Below are positions 45,397 to 55,171 of a stretch of DNA of 64,000 bases, in pieces. The translations under genes and the position numbers were made by a program. The notes below the pieces were generated by a model that was not told where the DNA came from, did not search any database, and was given only the letters and a program-made list of their open reading frames with translations. Location of the stretch: positions 124,001 to 188,000 of the forward strand of contig NZ_WJYA01000005.1 of NCBI RefSeq assembly GCF_009709615.1. Reading direction: 5' to 3'. The DNA comes from Winogradskyella ouciana. GTDB lineage: Bacteria; Bacteroidota; Bacteroidia; Flavobacteriales; Flavobacteriaceae. Each line of letters starts with the position of its first letter. Position 1 is the first letter of the stretch.

Positions 45397-46993
45397 AATT
45401 TGGGTATTCTGTACTTAAGAGTATCACCTCCTGTACCATTACATCTTCTTTATTAAGGATTTCTTCAAAAGCATTGTCATCATACAATTGCCTTGCTAGT
45501 GTAGCTTTAATCAATCGTCTGATTTCGTCGTTATAAGCAACAAAGGTTATATTTGTGCCTTCTCTTCGGTTAACAAATTCCTGAAAGCGAACAACAATAT
45601 CGTCACTCACTTCAAAATTATTGATAAAGTCGTATTTAGTTACGTGGTCGTATGCATTTCTATCTTTATCCAATTCTTCAAAAACGAAATATCCAAAATG
45701 CCCTCTTCTACGTAAATAGTTTATGGTTTCGTTATCAAACGAACGGTCAACAGGTACAAAAACATCTGGTATAATACCTCCGCCTCCATAAACAACCTTA
45801 CCCTTTGGTGTCGTAAATTTTAAGGAATCATCTACTCTAATACTCTCCTCGTCAGCCAGCTCACCAGTTCTAAGGCGTTTGTAATAATCATTGTAATAGG
45901 ACCTATTGTCTCCATTGGTATAAGGTCGCTGTATTGATCGACCTGTTGGAGTATAATATCTTGAAACCGTTAAACGTACCGCACTACCATCACCCAATGC
46001 CATTTCACGTTGTACCAAACCTTTACCATAAGATCGACGTCCTATAATAATACCTTTGTCATTATCCTGAAGTGCACCAGCTATAACCTCACTTGCCGAG
46101 GCTGAGTTCTCATTTATCAAAATATAAATCTCACCATCCTCAAAATCGCCTCTACGTGTGGCATAAGTACGCTCTTCCTTTCCTTTTTTATCTCTGGTGA
46201 ACAAAATAAGCTTATCGTCCTCCAAAAATTCATCAGCAATTTGTTCTGCAATTCCCAAAAACCCTCCTGGATTATCCCTTAAATCTAGGGCTAATTTGGT
46301 CGCACCTTGCTCCTGTAATTCTTCTAAAGCCGATTTAAATTCTTTAAAACTAGATTCAGCAAAGCGGTTCATTTTAATGTAACCTAATTCATCGGTCAAC
46401 ATGTAAGCCGCTTCAATGCTTTTAATTGGAATATCTTTTCGTCTTATTTCAAACTCAAGTAATTTATTTTCACTCTTTCGGTAAACAGTCAGGTTAACTT
46501 TTGTGTTTTTATCGCCTTTAAGTTTTTTTGAAATAAAATCGCTCGTAATATCCTTTCCGAAAATAGTGTCGCCATCTGCCATTAATATGCGGTCACCGCC
46601 TAAAATTCCGGCACGTTCACTCGGGCCACCTTCTGTAGGTTTTACAACTGCAATGGTATCTCTATATGGATAGTAGTTAATCCCGATACCGACAAAATCA
46701 CCTTTCATGTTTTCGGTAATTCGCTGTAAATCTTCTTTTGGAATGTAGGTAGAATGTGGATCTAGATTATCTAAAATACCGTTAACGGTTACATCCACTA
46801 TGCTATCCGTATCAACTTCATCTACATACTCATAATCTATGTAATCTATTAATCGGTTGAGCTTGTCTTTTTTACTATTGGTAGTAAAAAGATTATCAGA
46901 AGTGTCAGTAAAATTCAACTTACCACCAATGACAACACCTGTTGCTATTGCAACACCGATGATAAGTGGTATGTATTTATTTTTTGTTGCCAT
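45386..46993 (-). CDS. S41-family C-terminal processing peptidase
   Basis: This 535-residue Ctp/tail-specific protease acts in the periplasm. An N-terminal membrane anchor (residues 6-25) is followed by a PDZ domain (about 95-170, GDFVGIGINYYPYRD) and the S41 catalytic domain. The serine lies in INENSASASEVIAGALQD and the lysine in GRRSYGKGLVQ. A C-terminal extension of about 130 residues follows. Its start shares one base with the stop of the dCMP deaminase gene (TAATG), showing translational coupling. Confidence 0.93.
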   Translation of the reverse strand: MATKNKYIPLIIGVAIATGVVIGGKLNFTDTSDNLFTTNSKKDKLNRLIDYIDYEYVDEVDTDSIVDVTVNGILDNLDPHSTYIPKEDLQRITENMKGDFVGIGINYYPYRDTIAVVKPTEGGPSERAGILGGDRILMADGDTIFGKDITSDFISKKLKGDKNTKVNLTVYRKSENKLLEFEIRRKDIPIKSIEAAYMLTDELGYIKMNRFAESSFKEFKSALEELQEQGATKLALDLRDNPGGFLGIAEQIADEFLEDDKLILFTRDKKGKEERTYATRRGDFEDGEIYILINENSASASEVIAGALQDNDKGIIIGRRSYGKGLVQREMALGDGSAVRLTVSRYYTPTGRSIQRPYTNGDNRSYYNDYYKRLRTGELADEESIRVDDSLKFTTPKGKVVYGGGGIIPDVFVPVDRSFDNETINYLRRRGHFGYFVFEELDKDRNAYDHVTKYDFINNFEVSDDIVVRFQEFVNRREGTNITFVAYNDEIRRLIKATLARQLYDDNAFEEILNKEDVMVQEVILLSTEYPNFKQ

Positions 46994-47424
46994 TAGGCTT
47001 TTAAATCTTCAATATGCTCTAATTCTATTCCTGCTTTTTTTAAAAATTGCAGTCCAGAATCATCTTTATAACCTTCTTGATACACTACACGAATTATGCC
47101 AGCCTGATGAATCAACTTACTACATTCCTTGCATGGTGATAACGTAATATATAATGTTGCTCCTTTACAAGATTGTGTTGAGGATGCTACTTTTAAAATA
47201 GCATTGGCTTCAGCATGTAGCACATACCACTTGGTATAGCCTTCCTCATCTTCGCAATAATTCTCAAAGCCTGTTGGCGTGCCATTATAGCCATCAGAAA
47301 TAATCATTCTATCTTTTACAATCAGCGCACCAACCTGTTTGCGCTTACAATGAGACAGCTTTCCCCACTCTTGTGCAATTCTTAAATAGGCCTTATCGTA
47401 ACGTAATTGTTTTTCCTTGGACAT
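46993..47424 (-). CDS. dCMP/cytidine deaminase family protein (ComEB-like)
   Basis: This 143-residue zinc deaminase probably converts dCMP to dUMP for dTTP synthesis. The zinc signature is HAEANAI with PCKECSKLIHQAG, and the N-terminal DGYNGTPTGFENYCED stretch is typical of dCMP deaminases. It precedes the S41 protease gene with a one-base overlap. Confidence 0.92.
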   Translation of the reverse strand: MSKEKQLRYDKAYLRIAQEWGKLSHCKRKQVGALIVKDRMIISDGYNGTPTGFENYCEDEEGYTKWYVLHAEANAILKVASSTQSCKGATLYITLSPCKECSKLIHQAGIIRVVYQEGYKDDSGLQFLKKAGIELEHIEDLKA

Positions 47425-47500
47425 TAAGCATTAATGTAAGTAACGAATATAAAAGGTTAGAATTGTATAAACAATTTACTTGCCGTTAAAGTTTTATCAA

Positions 47501-48088
47501 TTATGAAGCGTTTAACAAATCACTACCTATTATCATTGGAATCACCAATCCAATAACAATAGCAGAAAGGACCATGACCCAATCTCTACGCGAAAATCTA
47601 AAGATAGTTTGAAACAAGAACCCTAAAAATAAGATAATAAAAACCACAATGATTTGAGCTATCTCTATACCAATGGCAAACTCAATAAGAAATGCCAAAG
47701 AGCCATCGGCTAACATCTTTGCTTCACGTGCAAAACCTAATCCGTGAATAAGTCCGAAAAAAAGCGTGGTAATAAAAAGCACACTAATTTTATTGTTTCG
47801 TTCTTTTTTACCTGCGGTAAACACATTATAAATAGCCGCTATTAAAATGGTTATCGGTATTAAAAATTCTACCAATTTGCTGTTAACGGTAACAACATCA
47901 TAGGCACCTAGAAATAGAGAAACTGTATGGCCTACTGTAAAGAGTGTCACCAAAACCAAGACACGTTTCCAGTCCTTAAACACATAAGGCACAGCTAATA
48001 CCATCAAAAAAAGCACATGGTCGTAGCCATTAATATCTAAAATATGGTTAATGCCTATTTTAACATTAAACCAGAAGTTTTCTAACAT
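47501..48088 (-). CDS. HupE/UreJ-like membrane protein
   Basis: This 195-residue protein has about six membrane helices and the HupE/UreJ_2 hallmarks: GYDHVLFLMVLAV, LFTVGHTVSLFLGA and FGLIHGLGFA. Their histidines could bind nickel or another metal. No hydrogenase or urease gene is nearby, so a general metal or unknown transport role is more likely. Confidence 0.85.
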   Translation of the reverse strand: MLENFWFNVKIGINHILDINGYDHVLFLMVLAVPYVFKDWKRVLVLVTLFTVGHTVSLFLGAYDVVTVNSKLVEFLIPITILIAAIYNVFTAGKKERNNKISVLFITTLFFGLIHGLGFAREAKMLADGSLAFLIEFAIGIEIAQIIVVFIILFLGFLFQTIFRFSRRDWVMVLSAIVIGLVIPMIIGSDLLNAS

Positions 48089-48224
48089 AATTAATTCATT
48101 TGGGATAAGCCAAAGTTACGATTAAAATGCAATATCCTCTAGTTAAAATAAAGTGAATAAAATTTGCTTATTGATAATTTCTTTCAGAATATTGTGTACA
48201 CAAAGTTCAATTAACTTACTGAGA

Positions 48225-48347
48225 TGTTATCAAGAAAGGTGGAGGGATTAGACCCTATGAAACCTTAGCAACCCTTAAACTTATTAAGAAGGTGCTAAAT
48301 TCTACTGTTTATAGCGAATCATTTCTCGCAAATTCGGATAGATAACC
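48225..48347 (+). promoter_or_regulatory. SAM-I (S-box) riboswitch upstream of metH
   Basis: The conserved S-box core is plain: ATCAAGAAAGGTGGAGGGA, then GACCCTATGAAACCTTAGCAACCC, then AAGGTGCTAAATTC. GTTATC at 48226-48231 can pair with GATAAC at 48342-48347 as P1, and GCGA/TCGC at 48314-48330 can form P4. When S-adenosylmethionine is abundant the downstream methionine genes should be repressed. No classic terminator is obvious between it and metH, so control may be translational or through an alternative fold. Confidence 0.9.
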
Positions 48348-48451
48348 CAAACGAAATTACACATCTGTAATTCCCTATTTTCTTATAACATTTTTCTATT
48401 AAGCACACCTTTACGGTGCAATTGACTTTTGGTTTTACCAAAAAAACAACT

Positions 48452-49465
48452 ATGACCAAACGCAATAGTAAAGTAGAAATCGAATTGTTAAAACGAATAT
48501 TAATCCTCGATGGAGCCATGGGAACCATGCTTCAGCAGTATAATTTCTCTGAAAAAGATTTTAGAGGCGAACGTTTTAAGGATTACCCTTCGCCACTAAA
48601 AGGCAACAACGATTTGTTATCCATAACACAACCAAAAGCCATAGCAGAAGTACATGCTAAATACTTTGAAGCTGGTGCAGACATCGTTGAAACCAATACA
48701 TTTTCAGGCACAACAATCGCTATGGCAGATTACGATATGGAAGATTTGGTGTACGAGCTCAATTTTGAATCCGCCAAAATTGCGAAACAAGTTGCAGAGA
48801 AATTCACTAAAGCTAACCCAGAAAAACCACGTTTTGTAGCAGGTAGTATCGGCCCAACCAATAAAACAGCAAGCTTATCACCAGACGTTAACCGACCAGA
48901 GTACAGAGCGATTACTTTTAACGAATTACGAATTGCCTACAAACAACAAGTTGAAGCCTTAATTGATGGTGGTGTTGATATCCTTTTAGTTGAAACCATT
49001 TTTGATACGCTTAATGCAAAAGCAGCATTATTCGCTATTGAAGAAGTTAAGGAAGAACGAAACATAGACATTCCGATTATGGTTTCGGGTACGATTACAG
49101 ATGCTTCGGGTAGAACTTTATCTGGTCAAACGGTTGAAGCTTTTTTAACGTCGATATCTCATATTCCATTATTGAGTGTTGGCTTTAATTGCGCACTTGG
49201 TGCAGAACAATTGAAACCATATTTACAAAGGCTTTCTAACGAAACTGAATTTTTCACCTCAGCACATCCCAACGCAGGTTTACCTAATGCTTTTGGAGAA
49301 TATGATGAATCACCAAAACAGATGCAAGGCTTTATTGAAGACTATCTTAAGGATGGCCTCATCAATATAATTGGTGGTTGTTGTGGCACAAGTCCTGAGC
49401 ACATCAAAGCTATTGCTGAAGTTGCTCAGAAATACGAACCAAGATTAATTCAAGAATTTGCATAA
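48452..49465 (+). CDS. metH: Methionine synthase MetH, homocysteine-binding part
   Basis: This is the N-terminal module of cobalamin-dependent methionine synthase encoded as a separate gene, about 337 residues from the ATG at 48452. It shows [14 protein letters not shown] at the N-terminus and the zinc-binding cysteines NCALGAEQL and [10 protein letters not shown] near residues 240 and 310. The reading frame is open back to 48416, but that start adds a non-homologous leader. Its stop overlaps the ATG of the second metH gene by one base (TAATG). A split MetH is common in Bacteroidetes, so this is not a frameshift. Confidence 0.92.
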   Translation: MTKRNSKVEIELLKRILILDGAMGTMLQQYNFSEKDFRGERFKDYPSPLKGNNDLLSITQPKAIAEVHAKYFEAGADIVETNTFSGTTIAMADYDMEDLVYELNFESAKIAKQVAEKFTKANPEKPRFVAGSIGPTNKTASLSPDVNRPEYRAITFNELRIAYKQQVEALIDGGVDILLVETIFDTLNAKAALFAIEEVKEERNIDIPIMVSGTITDASGRTLSGQTVEAFLTSISHIPLLSVGFNCALGAEQLKPYLQRLSNETEFFTSAHPNAGLPNAFGEYDESPKQMQGFIEDYLKDGLINIIGGCCGTSPEHIKAIAEVAQKYEPRLIQEFA

Positions 49466-52400
49466 TGGCAGAAAGTGACTGTAAGAAATATTTAACGCTA
49501 TCTGGGTTAGAACCACTCGTTGTAACTCCAGAAAGCAATTTTATAAATGTAGGAGAGCGAACAAACGTAACTGGATCCCGAAAATTTTTACGTTTAATAA
49601 AAGAAGAAAAATACGATGAAGCCCTTGATGTTGCTAGAGATCAGGTAGAAGGTGGCGCACAGATTCTAGATGTTAACATGGATGAAGGTATGCTCGATGG
49701 AGTCCATGCCATGACGACCTTTTTAAACCTCATCGCATCTGAACCAGATATTTCTAGAATCCCATTAATGATCGATAGCTCTAAATGGGAAATTATCGAA
49801 GCTGGTTTGCAAGTTGCACAAGGAAAATGTGTGGTCAACTCTATAAGTTTAAAAGAAGGCGAAGCCGAATTTAAGCGTCAAGCAAAATTGGTGAAACGTT
49901 ACGGAGCCGCTGTTATAGTTATGGCTTTTGATGAAACTGGGCAAGCAGATAATTACAACAGACGTATAGAGATTTGTAAACGCTCTTACGATATTCTGGT
50001 TAACGAGGTTAATTTTCCACCTCAAGATATCATTTTCGACCCTAATATTTTTCCTGTGGCAACAGGTATGGATGAGCATCGCAGAAATGCCATCGACTTT
50101 TTTGAAGCCACAAAATGGATTCGTGAAAATTTACCTTATGCCAATGTTTCTGGTGGAGTGAGTAACGTTTCTTTTTCGTTTAGAGGAAACAACATTGTTC
50201 GTGAAGCAATGCACTCTTCGTTTTTATATCATGCCATTAAAAATGGAATGAATTTAGGTATCGTTAACCCAACCATGCTCGAAATTTATGACGAAATAGA
50301 CAAGGAGTTATTAGAACTCGTTGAAGACGTGTTGTTTGATAGACGCGATGATGCCACAGAACGCTTATTGGATTTTGCAGAAGAACTTAAGGCAAAAGGT
50401 TCAACCTCAACAAGTAAAGATGCAGCAGTACAGGAATGGAGAAACGACCCTCTACAAGATAGAATCACGCATGCTTTGGTAAAAGGTATCGATGCCTTTA
50501 TCATAGAAGATGTTCAAGAGGCTCGATTGGCTTCCAAAAAACCAATTGATGTTATAGAAGGTCATTTAATGATTGGTATGAATGTGGTAGGAGATTTATT
50601 TGGCAGCGGAAAAATGTTTTTACCACAAGTGGTGAAATCGGCACGTGTAATGAAAAAAGCCGTGGCTTACCTCCAACCTTTTATTGAAGAAGCGAAAAAA
50701 GCCCCTAAATCCCCAAAGGGGAGTTTTTACTGGAAAACTGCAGACCCTTTTTTGTACGGTTTGATGAAAGAACATGCCAAAACAATGAGAAATAAACCGA
50801 CAGAAGCAGAAGCTTTGTTATGGGATGTTTTAAGCAACAAAAAATTAGATAATCATAAATTTAGAAGACAACATATTGTCGGGAGTTATATCGCAGATTT
50901 TATTTGTTTAAAAAAAGGTTTAATTGTCGAAATTGATGGGCTAATACATCAATTACCTGAAAATAAAGCTTCAGATGAAGAACGAACAAAATGGCTAAAC
51001 GAACAAGGTTATAGAGTAGTTAGATTTACAAATGATGAAGTTTTATCAAATCTTGATGATGTACTAGAAAGATTAAAAGAAGCGCTAGAAGTTTCCCCTT
51101 TGGGGACGGAAGGGGCCAGATATGCCGGCAAAATTTTAATGGCTACCGTAAAAGGTGATGTTCATGATATTGGTAAAAATATAGTAAGCGTCGTTTTAGG
51201 CTGTAATAATTACGAAATTGTAGATTTAGGAGTAATGGTGCCACCTGAAAAAATTATAGAAACGGCTATAAAAGAAAAAGTGGACATCATTGGTTTAAGT
51301 GGTTTAATAACACCTTCACTAGATGAAATGGTTTACGTCTCAAAAGAAATGGAAAAACAGAATATTGAGATTCCATTAATTATTGGTGGCGCTACAACCT
51401 CTAGAGCACATTCCGCAGTAAAAATTGCACCACATTACAGTAATACGGTTGTTCATATTAATGATGCCTCAAGAGCTGTAACAGTTGTTGGTAATTTACT
51501 TCAAAAAGATAGTGAAGTTTATAAAAACCAAATAAGAGAAGAGTATAATTTGTTTCGCGAACAATTCATGAAACGAGGTAAAAAGAAAGAATACCTCACC
51601 ATTGAAGATGCTCGTAAGAATAAATTTAAAATCGACTGGAACACTTCAGAAATTATAAAACCGCAACAATTAGGAGTTCAGGTTATAGAAGATTTTGACA
51701 TTACAAAGCTTGAAGATTTTATCGATTGGACACCATTTTTTAGAAGTTGGGATTTGCATGGTAAATATCCAGCGATTTTAACTGATGCTATTGTTGGAGA
51801 ACAAGCCAAAGAATTATTTACTGATGCTCAAGTTTTACTCAAACGTATTTTTGATGAAAAGCTATTAAAGGCTAATGCTATTTTTGGATTATTTGAAGCT
51901 AATACAATTAATGACGATGATATTGAGATTAGAGATGAGGTCGGAAATACAATAGACACATTCTTAACCCTTCGCCAACAATCCAAAAAAGCAAAAGGCA
52001 AACCAAACTTAGCCTTAGCAGATTTTATTGCACCAAAAGCAACAGGCAAACAAGATTATATGGGTTGTTTTTGTGTTTCCACAGGATTTGGAACCCAAGA
52101 ACTAGCAGCACAATTTGAAAAGGACAATGACGATTACAACGCTATAATGATTAAAGCGCTTGCCGATAGATTGGCAGAGGCTTTTGCTGAATATTTACAT
52201 AAAGAAGTAAGAACTAAGCACTGGAATTACGCCCAAAACGAAAATCTAACCAATGAAGAACTGATTAAGGAAAATTATAAAGGAATTCGCCCAGCACCAG
52301 GTTATCCCGCTTGTCCAGATCATCTGGAAAAAACAACCATTTGGAAACTTCTTAATGTAAAAAAAGCTATTGGAGTAGAGCTTACGGATAGTTTGGCCAT

Positions 52401-52563
52401 GTGGCCAGCAGCAAGTGTAAGTGGCTACTATTTTGCAAATCCTGAAGCTAAATATTTTGGGTTAGGGAAAATTAAAGAAGACCAAATTAAAAATTATGCC
52501 AAACGCAGGGACATTAGCGAGGAAGAAGCTATAAAATGGTTGAGCCCGAATTTAGCGGATTAG
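49465..52563 (+). CDS. metH: Methionine synthase MetH, folate/cobalamin/AdoMet part, with inserted DUF559 domain
   Basis: This 1032-residue protein contains the methyltetrahydrofolate (pterin-binding) domain (about 15-300; [23 protein letters not shown]) and the cobalamin cap (about 310-410). The cobalamin-binding domain starts with [17 protein letters not shown] at about residue 564, with [11 protein letters not shown] and GGATTS. The activation domain follows ([12 protein letters not shown]). Residues about 413-551 are foreign: a DUF559 nuclease-like domain between the cap and cobalamin domains, which explains the extra 140 residues over the family length. All MetH motifs outside it are intact and in frame. 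Confidence 0.93.
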   Translation: MAESDCKKYLTLSGLEPLVVTPESNFINVGERTNVTGSRKFLRLIKEEKYDEALDVARDQVEGGAQILDVNMDEGMLDGVHAMTTFLNLIASEPDISRIPLMIDSSKWEIIEAGLQVAQGKCVVNSISLKEGEAEFKRQAKLVKRYGAAVIVMAFDETGQADNYNRRIEICKRSYDILVNEVNFPPQDIIFDPNIFPVATGMDEHRRNAIDFFEATKWIRENLPYANVSGGVSNVSFSFRGNNIVREAMHSSFLYHAIKNGMNLGIVNPTMLEIYDEIDKELLELVEDVLFDRRDDATERLLDFAEELKAKGSTSTSKDAAVQEWRNDPLQDRITHALVKGIDAFIIEDVQEARLASKKPIDVIEGHLMIGMNVVGDLFGSGKMFLPQVVKSARVMKKAVAYLQPFIEEAKKAPKSPKGSFYWKTADPFLYGLMKEHAKTMRNKPTEAEALLWDVLSNKKLDNHKFRRQHIVGSYIADFICLKKGLIVEIDGLIHQLPENKASDEERTKWLNEQGYRVVRFTNDEVLSNLDDVLERLKEALEVSPLGTEGARYAGKILMATVKGDVHDIGKNIVSVVLGCNNYEIVDLGVMVPPEKIIETAIKEKVDIIGLSGLITPSLDEMVYVSKEMEKQNIEIPLIIGGATTSRAHSAVKIAPHYSNTVVHINDASRAVTVVGNLLQKDSEVYKNQIREEYNLFREQFMKRGKKKEYLTIEDARKNKFKIDWNTSEIIKPQQLGVQVIEDFDITKLEDFIDWTPFFRSWDLHGKYPAILTDAIVGEQAKELFTDAQVLLKRIFDEKLLKANAIFGLFEANTINDDDIEIRDEVGNTIDTFLTLRQQSKKAKGKPNLALADFIAPKATGKQDYMGCFCVSTGFGTQELAAQFEKDNDDYNAIMIKALADRLAEAFAEYLHKEVRTKHWNYAQNENLTNEELIKENYKGIRPAPGYPACPDHLEKTTIWKLLNVKKAIGVELTDSLAMWPAASVSGYYFANPEAKYFGLGKIKEDQIKNYAKRRDISEEEAIKWLSPNLAD
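50701..51116 (+). mobile_element. In-frame DUF559 nuclease element inserted in metH
   Basis: The ends form inverted arms. The left is GCCCCT-N3-TCCCCAAAGGGGA (50701-50722) and the right is TCCCCTTTGGGGA-N4-AGGGGC (51094-51116). Each contains a 13-bp palindrome. Between them lies a DUF559/Vsr-like nuclease domain: [36 protein letters not shown], then the catalytic-type [10 protein letters not shown], and the tail [15 protein letters not shown]. The arms are translated as part of MetH (APKSPKGS and VSPLGTEGA). I recall similar CCCC/GGGG flanks around free-standing flavobacterial DUF559 genes. The exact ends and any target duplication are not certain. Confidence 0.85.
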
Positions 52564-52568
52564 CGCGT

Positions 52569-52644
52569 TAGCGATTGCAGTGGCATCCTTTTTTGAGGCA
52601 CGAGAAAAAGATATAACGGAAAGCGCGACCCTTGTGGTAACGCC
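52569..52644. repeat. Dispersed flavobacterial intergenic repeat, putative
   Basis: This lies directly after the metH stop and contains GCGATTGCAGTGGCATCC, an A/T-rich hairpin (CTTTTTT with AAAAAG), then ATATAACGGAAAGCGCGACC. I recall near-identical strings repeated in many flavobacterial genomes, but cannot confirm copy number here. Its GC-rich edges differ from the surrounding AT-rich sequence. Confidence 0.5.
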
Positions 52645-52660
52645 AAAAATAATAATTTAA

Positions 52661-52684
52661 TGAGATACCTGCTTTCGCAGGCAC
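52661..52684. repeat. Small hairpin unit in front of metF
   Basis: The hairpin CCTGC-TTTC-GCAGG sits in the context TGAGATACCTGC...GCAC and ends three bases before the metF ATG. It looks like one of the short CCTGC/GCAGG repeat units seen also at 55543-55564. It could affect metF translation initiation. Confidence 0.5.
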
Positions 52685-52687
52685 AAG

Positions 52688-53644
52688 ATGAAAGTAACAG
52701 AACACATAAAAAAAGCCAACGGAAAAACACAATTTTCCTTTGAGATATTGCCACCTTTAAAAGGGCAACATATACAGTCTATTTTTGATAATATTGATCC
52801 TTTAATGGAATTTAAACCTCCATTTATTGATGTCACTTATCATCGCGAAGAATACGTTTTTAAAGAAGTTGAAAATGGGTTATTGAAAAAACAAGTAGTT
52901 AAAAAACGACCAGGCACAGTGGGTATTTGTGCAGCTATACAGAATAAATATGGTGTGGATGCCATTCCACATATTTTGTGCGGAGGCTTCACTAAAGAGG
53001 ACACCGAAAATCTCTTGATTGACTTAGATTTTTTGGACATTGAAAATGTGATGGCATTACGTGGTGATGCGGTAAAAAGTGAAACTTATTTTAAACCTGA
53101 AAAAGAGGGTCACAATTATGCCAATGAACTGGTTGCGCAAATTGAAGATTTAAACAAAGGTGTTTACCTAGACGAAGAATTATTGAATAGTTCTAAAACC
53201 GACTTTTGCATTGGTGTTGCGGCATACCCAGAAAAACATATGGAAGCTCCTAGCCTAGATAGCGACATCCATTTTTTGAAAAAGAAAATAAAAAATGGTG
53301 CTACATACATCGTCACCCAAATGTTTTTTGACAACCAAAAGTATTTTGATTTTGTGAAAAAATGTAGAAAGGAAGGTATTACCGTACCTATTATCCCAGG
53401 ATTAAAACCCATATCCACAAAAAAACAACTGAATTTAATTCCACATCGCTTTCATGTTGATTTACCAGAGGATCTTATTATAGCTGTTGTAAAATGTAAA
53501 GACAATAAGGAAGTGAGACAAGTTGGTATTGAGTGGTGTATTGAACAATCCAAGGAGTTACAAAAAGCTGGTATTCCTGTATTACATTACTATTCCATGG
53601 GTAAAAGTGATAATATTAGGACTATTGCTAGCGCGTTGTTTTAA
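52688..53644 (+). CDS. metF: Methylenetetrahydrofolate reductase
   Basis: This 318-residue FAD enzyme reduces 5,10-methylene-THF to 5-methyl-THF, the methyl donor for the MetH pair upstream. Typical stretches are FSFEILPPLKGQ, PFIDVTYHREE, ALRGD and the later GVAAYPEKHMEAPS and TQMFFDN. It is 124 bases downstream of metH, probably in the same SAM-riboswitch-controlled unit. Its end overlaps the convergent TPR-like gene by four bases. Confidence 0.95.
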   Translation: MKVTEHIKKANGKTQFSFEILPPLKGQHIQSIFDNIDPLMEFKPPFIDVTYHREEYVFKEVENGLLKKQVVKKRPGTVGICAAIQNKYGVDAIPHILCGGFTKEDTENLLIDLDFLDIENVMALRGDAVKSETYFKPEKEGHNYANELVAQIEDLNKGVYLDEELLNSSKTDFCIGVAAYPEKHMEAPSLDSDIHFLKKKIKNGATYIVTQMFFDNQKYFDFVKKCRKEGITVPIIPGLKPISTKKQLNLIPHRFHVDLPEDLIIAVVKCKDNKEVRQVGIEWCIEQSKELQKAGIPVLHYYSMGKSDNIRTIASALF

Positions 53645-55026
53645 TCGAGTTTGGGAACGACAACAGATCTATTAATCCAACATTTTATTTCTATTGTTTT
53701 TCCCTGCATAGTTTTTAAGAATACTTCTTCTTTTGTTGGTGCTTTTGCCATATAGTTGGCAACAGATTGATTGACCAGTTTTTGCAATGTTGGGTCAACT
53801 CTAGACGCTTTTTTTGCTTCTTTAACCGCTAACCAATAGACTGCGCGTTGGTGAAAATTGTCCTTGCCGCAGTTCTTTGCACTACTTTTATACATTTCAG
53901 CAATTATTAAATGTGGCTTTCCGTTTGATGGGTTTAATTTTACAGCTTCCCATAAAAACACTCTTGCCTTAGCGTTTTGTCTTTTATTTTTAAGGATAAC
54001 ACCAATTCTAATGGCTAAATTAGATTTCTTATAAGGTCTGGCTTCTAATTTATAGCCATCCTCAAGGTATTTATAGGCCTCTTCATCCTTTCCATTTTTA
54101 TATAAAACCGTTGCCACAAAAATTTTGGTATCAGCAGATGGTGCTACCTTGTCGTATTGTTTTACAAGCTTCTCATAAAGCGCATCGTCCGTGCATTGTT
54201 TATGGTACATTCTGTTGACAGCACGTTTTAGCCATACGCTATCATTTTGATGAATTTTGAAGTCTCTAGAATACAACGGAATTAAATTATCGCAATTAGC
54301 TTTTTTGTCCGCTATGGCATCTATATTATTCTGAATGAGCGCATAATTTTTAAGATAGCTCTCATAGGCTCTTTTCTTGTTTTTTTCTTTTCTTGTAAGG
54401 GTTTTTCCGCTTTCAAGTTTTAAAATGAGTACATTAAGTTTTTCAGAATAGTTCTGAACTTCAACATCAATCTTTTCGCTAACATCGTCATAAGTATTAA
54501 ACAATTCAGTTGCAGATTTTTTGCCCTCATCAAACAATTCTACCATTAAATAAAAATAAGTATATAAGCTTTTAGGGTGTGTAAACGATGCTTTGTCTGC
54601 ATTAAATGCTTTATTGAAACATTCGTATAAATTTTCCTTGTTTTTTCCTAGTTCGGCTTTATAATCATATTGTAACTGGCATGCTTTAGCGTCATATTCA
54701 CCCTTTGGCGTATTACTGGCAAAATATTGGCTTCTATCTTTCCATAAAACCAAAAGGGTTTCAATAAAACTCTTCTTTTCGTCACCTACGGCTCCATCAA
54801 TTTTGTGTTTTAGAATTTTTTCGCCATCCGCATAAATTGCTAAGCTTAAATCTGGACAATTGGTTTTTACGTACAACCATGACTCATAGGCAGCGTCGTA
54901 TTTTTTAGCTTTAACCGATTCATGAAAGTTTGAAAGCTTAGTTTGGCACTCTATATCTGTTTGGGCGTTGGTGATTCCTGTACCAATTAGCAAAAAGGTA
55001 TAAACAAGGATTGTTTTTCTTGACAT
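53641..55026 (-). CDS. Exported TPR-like repeat protein, hypothetical
   Basis: This 461-residue protein has a signal peptide (residues 1-21, ending TNAQ) and mostly helical, lysine-rich sequence with tetratricopeptide-like units in the C-terminal half (for example ATVLYKNGKDEEAYKYLEDG and ARVFLWEAVKLNPSNGKPHL). It probably sits in the periplasm or outer membrane as a scaffold. No enzymatic motif is seen. The 145 bases upstream contain only the tRNA-Leu terminator. Confidence 0.8.
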   Translation of the reverse strand: MSRKTILVYTFLLIGTGITNAQTDIECQTKLSNFHESVKAKKYDAAYESWLYVKTNCPDLSLAIYADGEKILKHKIDGAVGDEKKSFIETLLVLWKDRSQYFASNTPKGEYDAKACQLQYDYKAELGKNKENLYECFNKAFNADKASFTHPKSLYTYFYLMVELFDEGKKSATELFNTYDDVSEKIDVEVQNYSEKLNVLILKLESGKTLTRKEKNKKRAYESYLKNYALIQNNIDAIADKKANCDNLIPLYSRDFKIHQNDSVWLKRAVNRMYHKQCTDDALYEKLVKQYDKVAPSADTKIFVATVLYKNGKDEEAYKYLEDGYKLEARPYKKSNLAIRIGVILKNKRQNAKARVFLWEAVKLNPSNGKPHLIIAEMYKSSAKNCGKDNFHQRAVYWLAVKEAKKASRVDPTLQKLVNQSVANYMAKAPTKEEVFLKTMQGKTIEIKCWINRSVVVPKLD

Positions 55027-55138
55027 AATGTAGTTGATTGTAGTTAGTCTCTAACCAAAAAAGTCACAAAAAACATACCAAAAGACCTGTAAGACAACAC
55101 TATATCCGCATAAGAGAGATTTCCCCAATTAAAGCAAA

Positions 55139-55165
55139 TAAAAAAGCCTCAACATACGTTGAAGC
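55139..55165 (-). terminator. Terminator of tRNA-Leu
   Basis: On the minus strand the stem GCTTCAAC/GTTGAGGC with a GTAT loop is followed by a T-run. Confidence 0.8.
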
Positions 55166-55171
55166 TATTAG

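Noticed and set aside
47501..48088. HupE-like gene as part of a hydrogenase or urease operon
   Set aside because: No hydrogenase or urease gene is nearby; it is an isolated member of the wider family.
48452..52563. Two metH genes as a frameshifted single gene
   Set aside because: The TAATG junction lies between domains, both parts are complete, and split MetH is common in Bacteroidetes.
49465..52563. The metH insert as an intein
   Set aside because: No splicing-type N-terminal Cys/Ser block or C-terminal HN-C/S/T motif is seen at the junctions; the insert has only a DUF559-type domain and palindromic arms.
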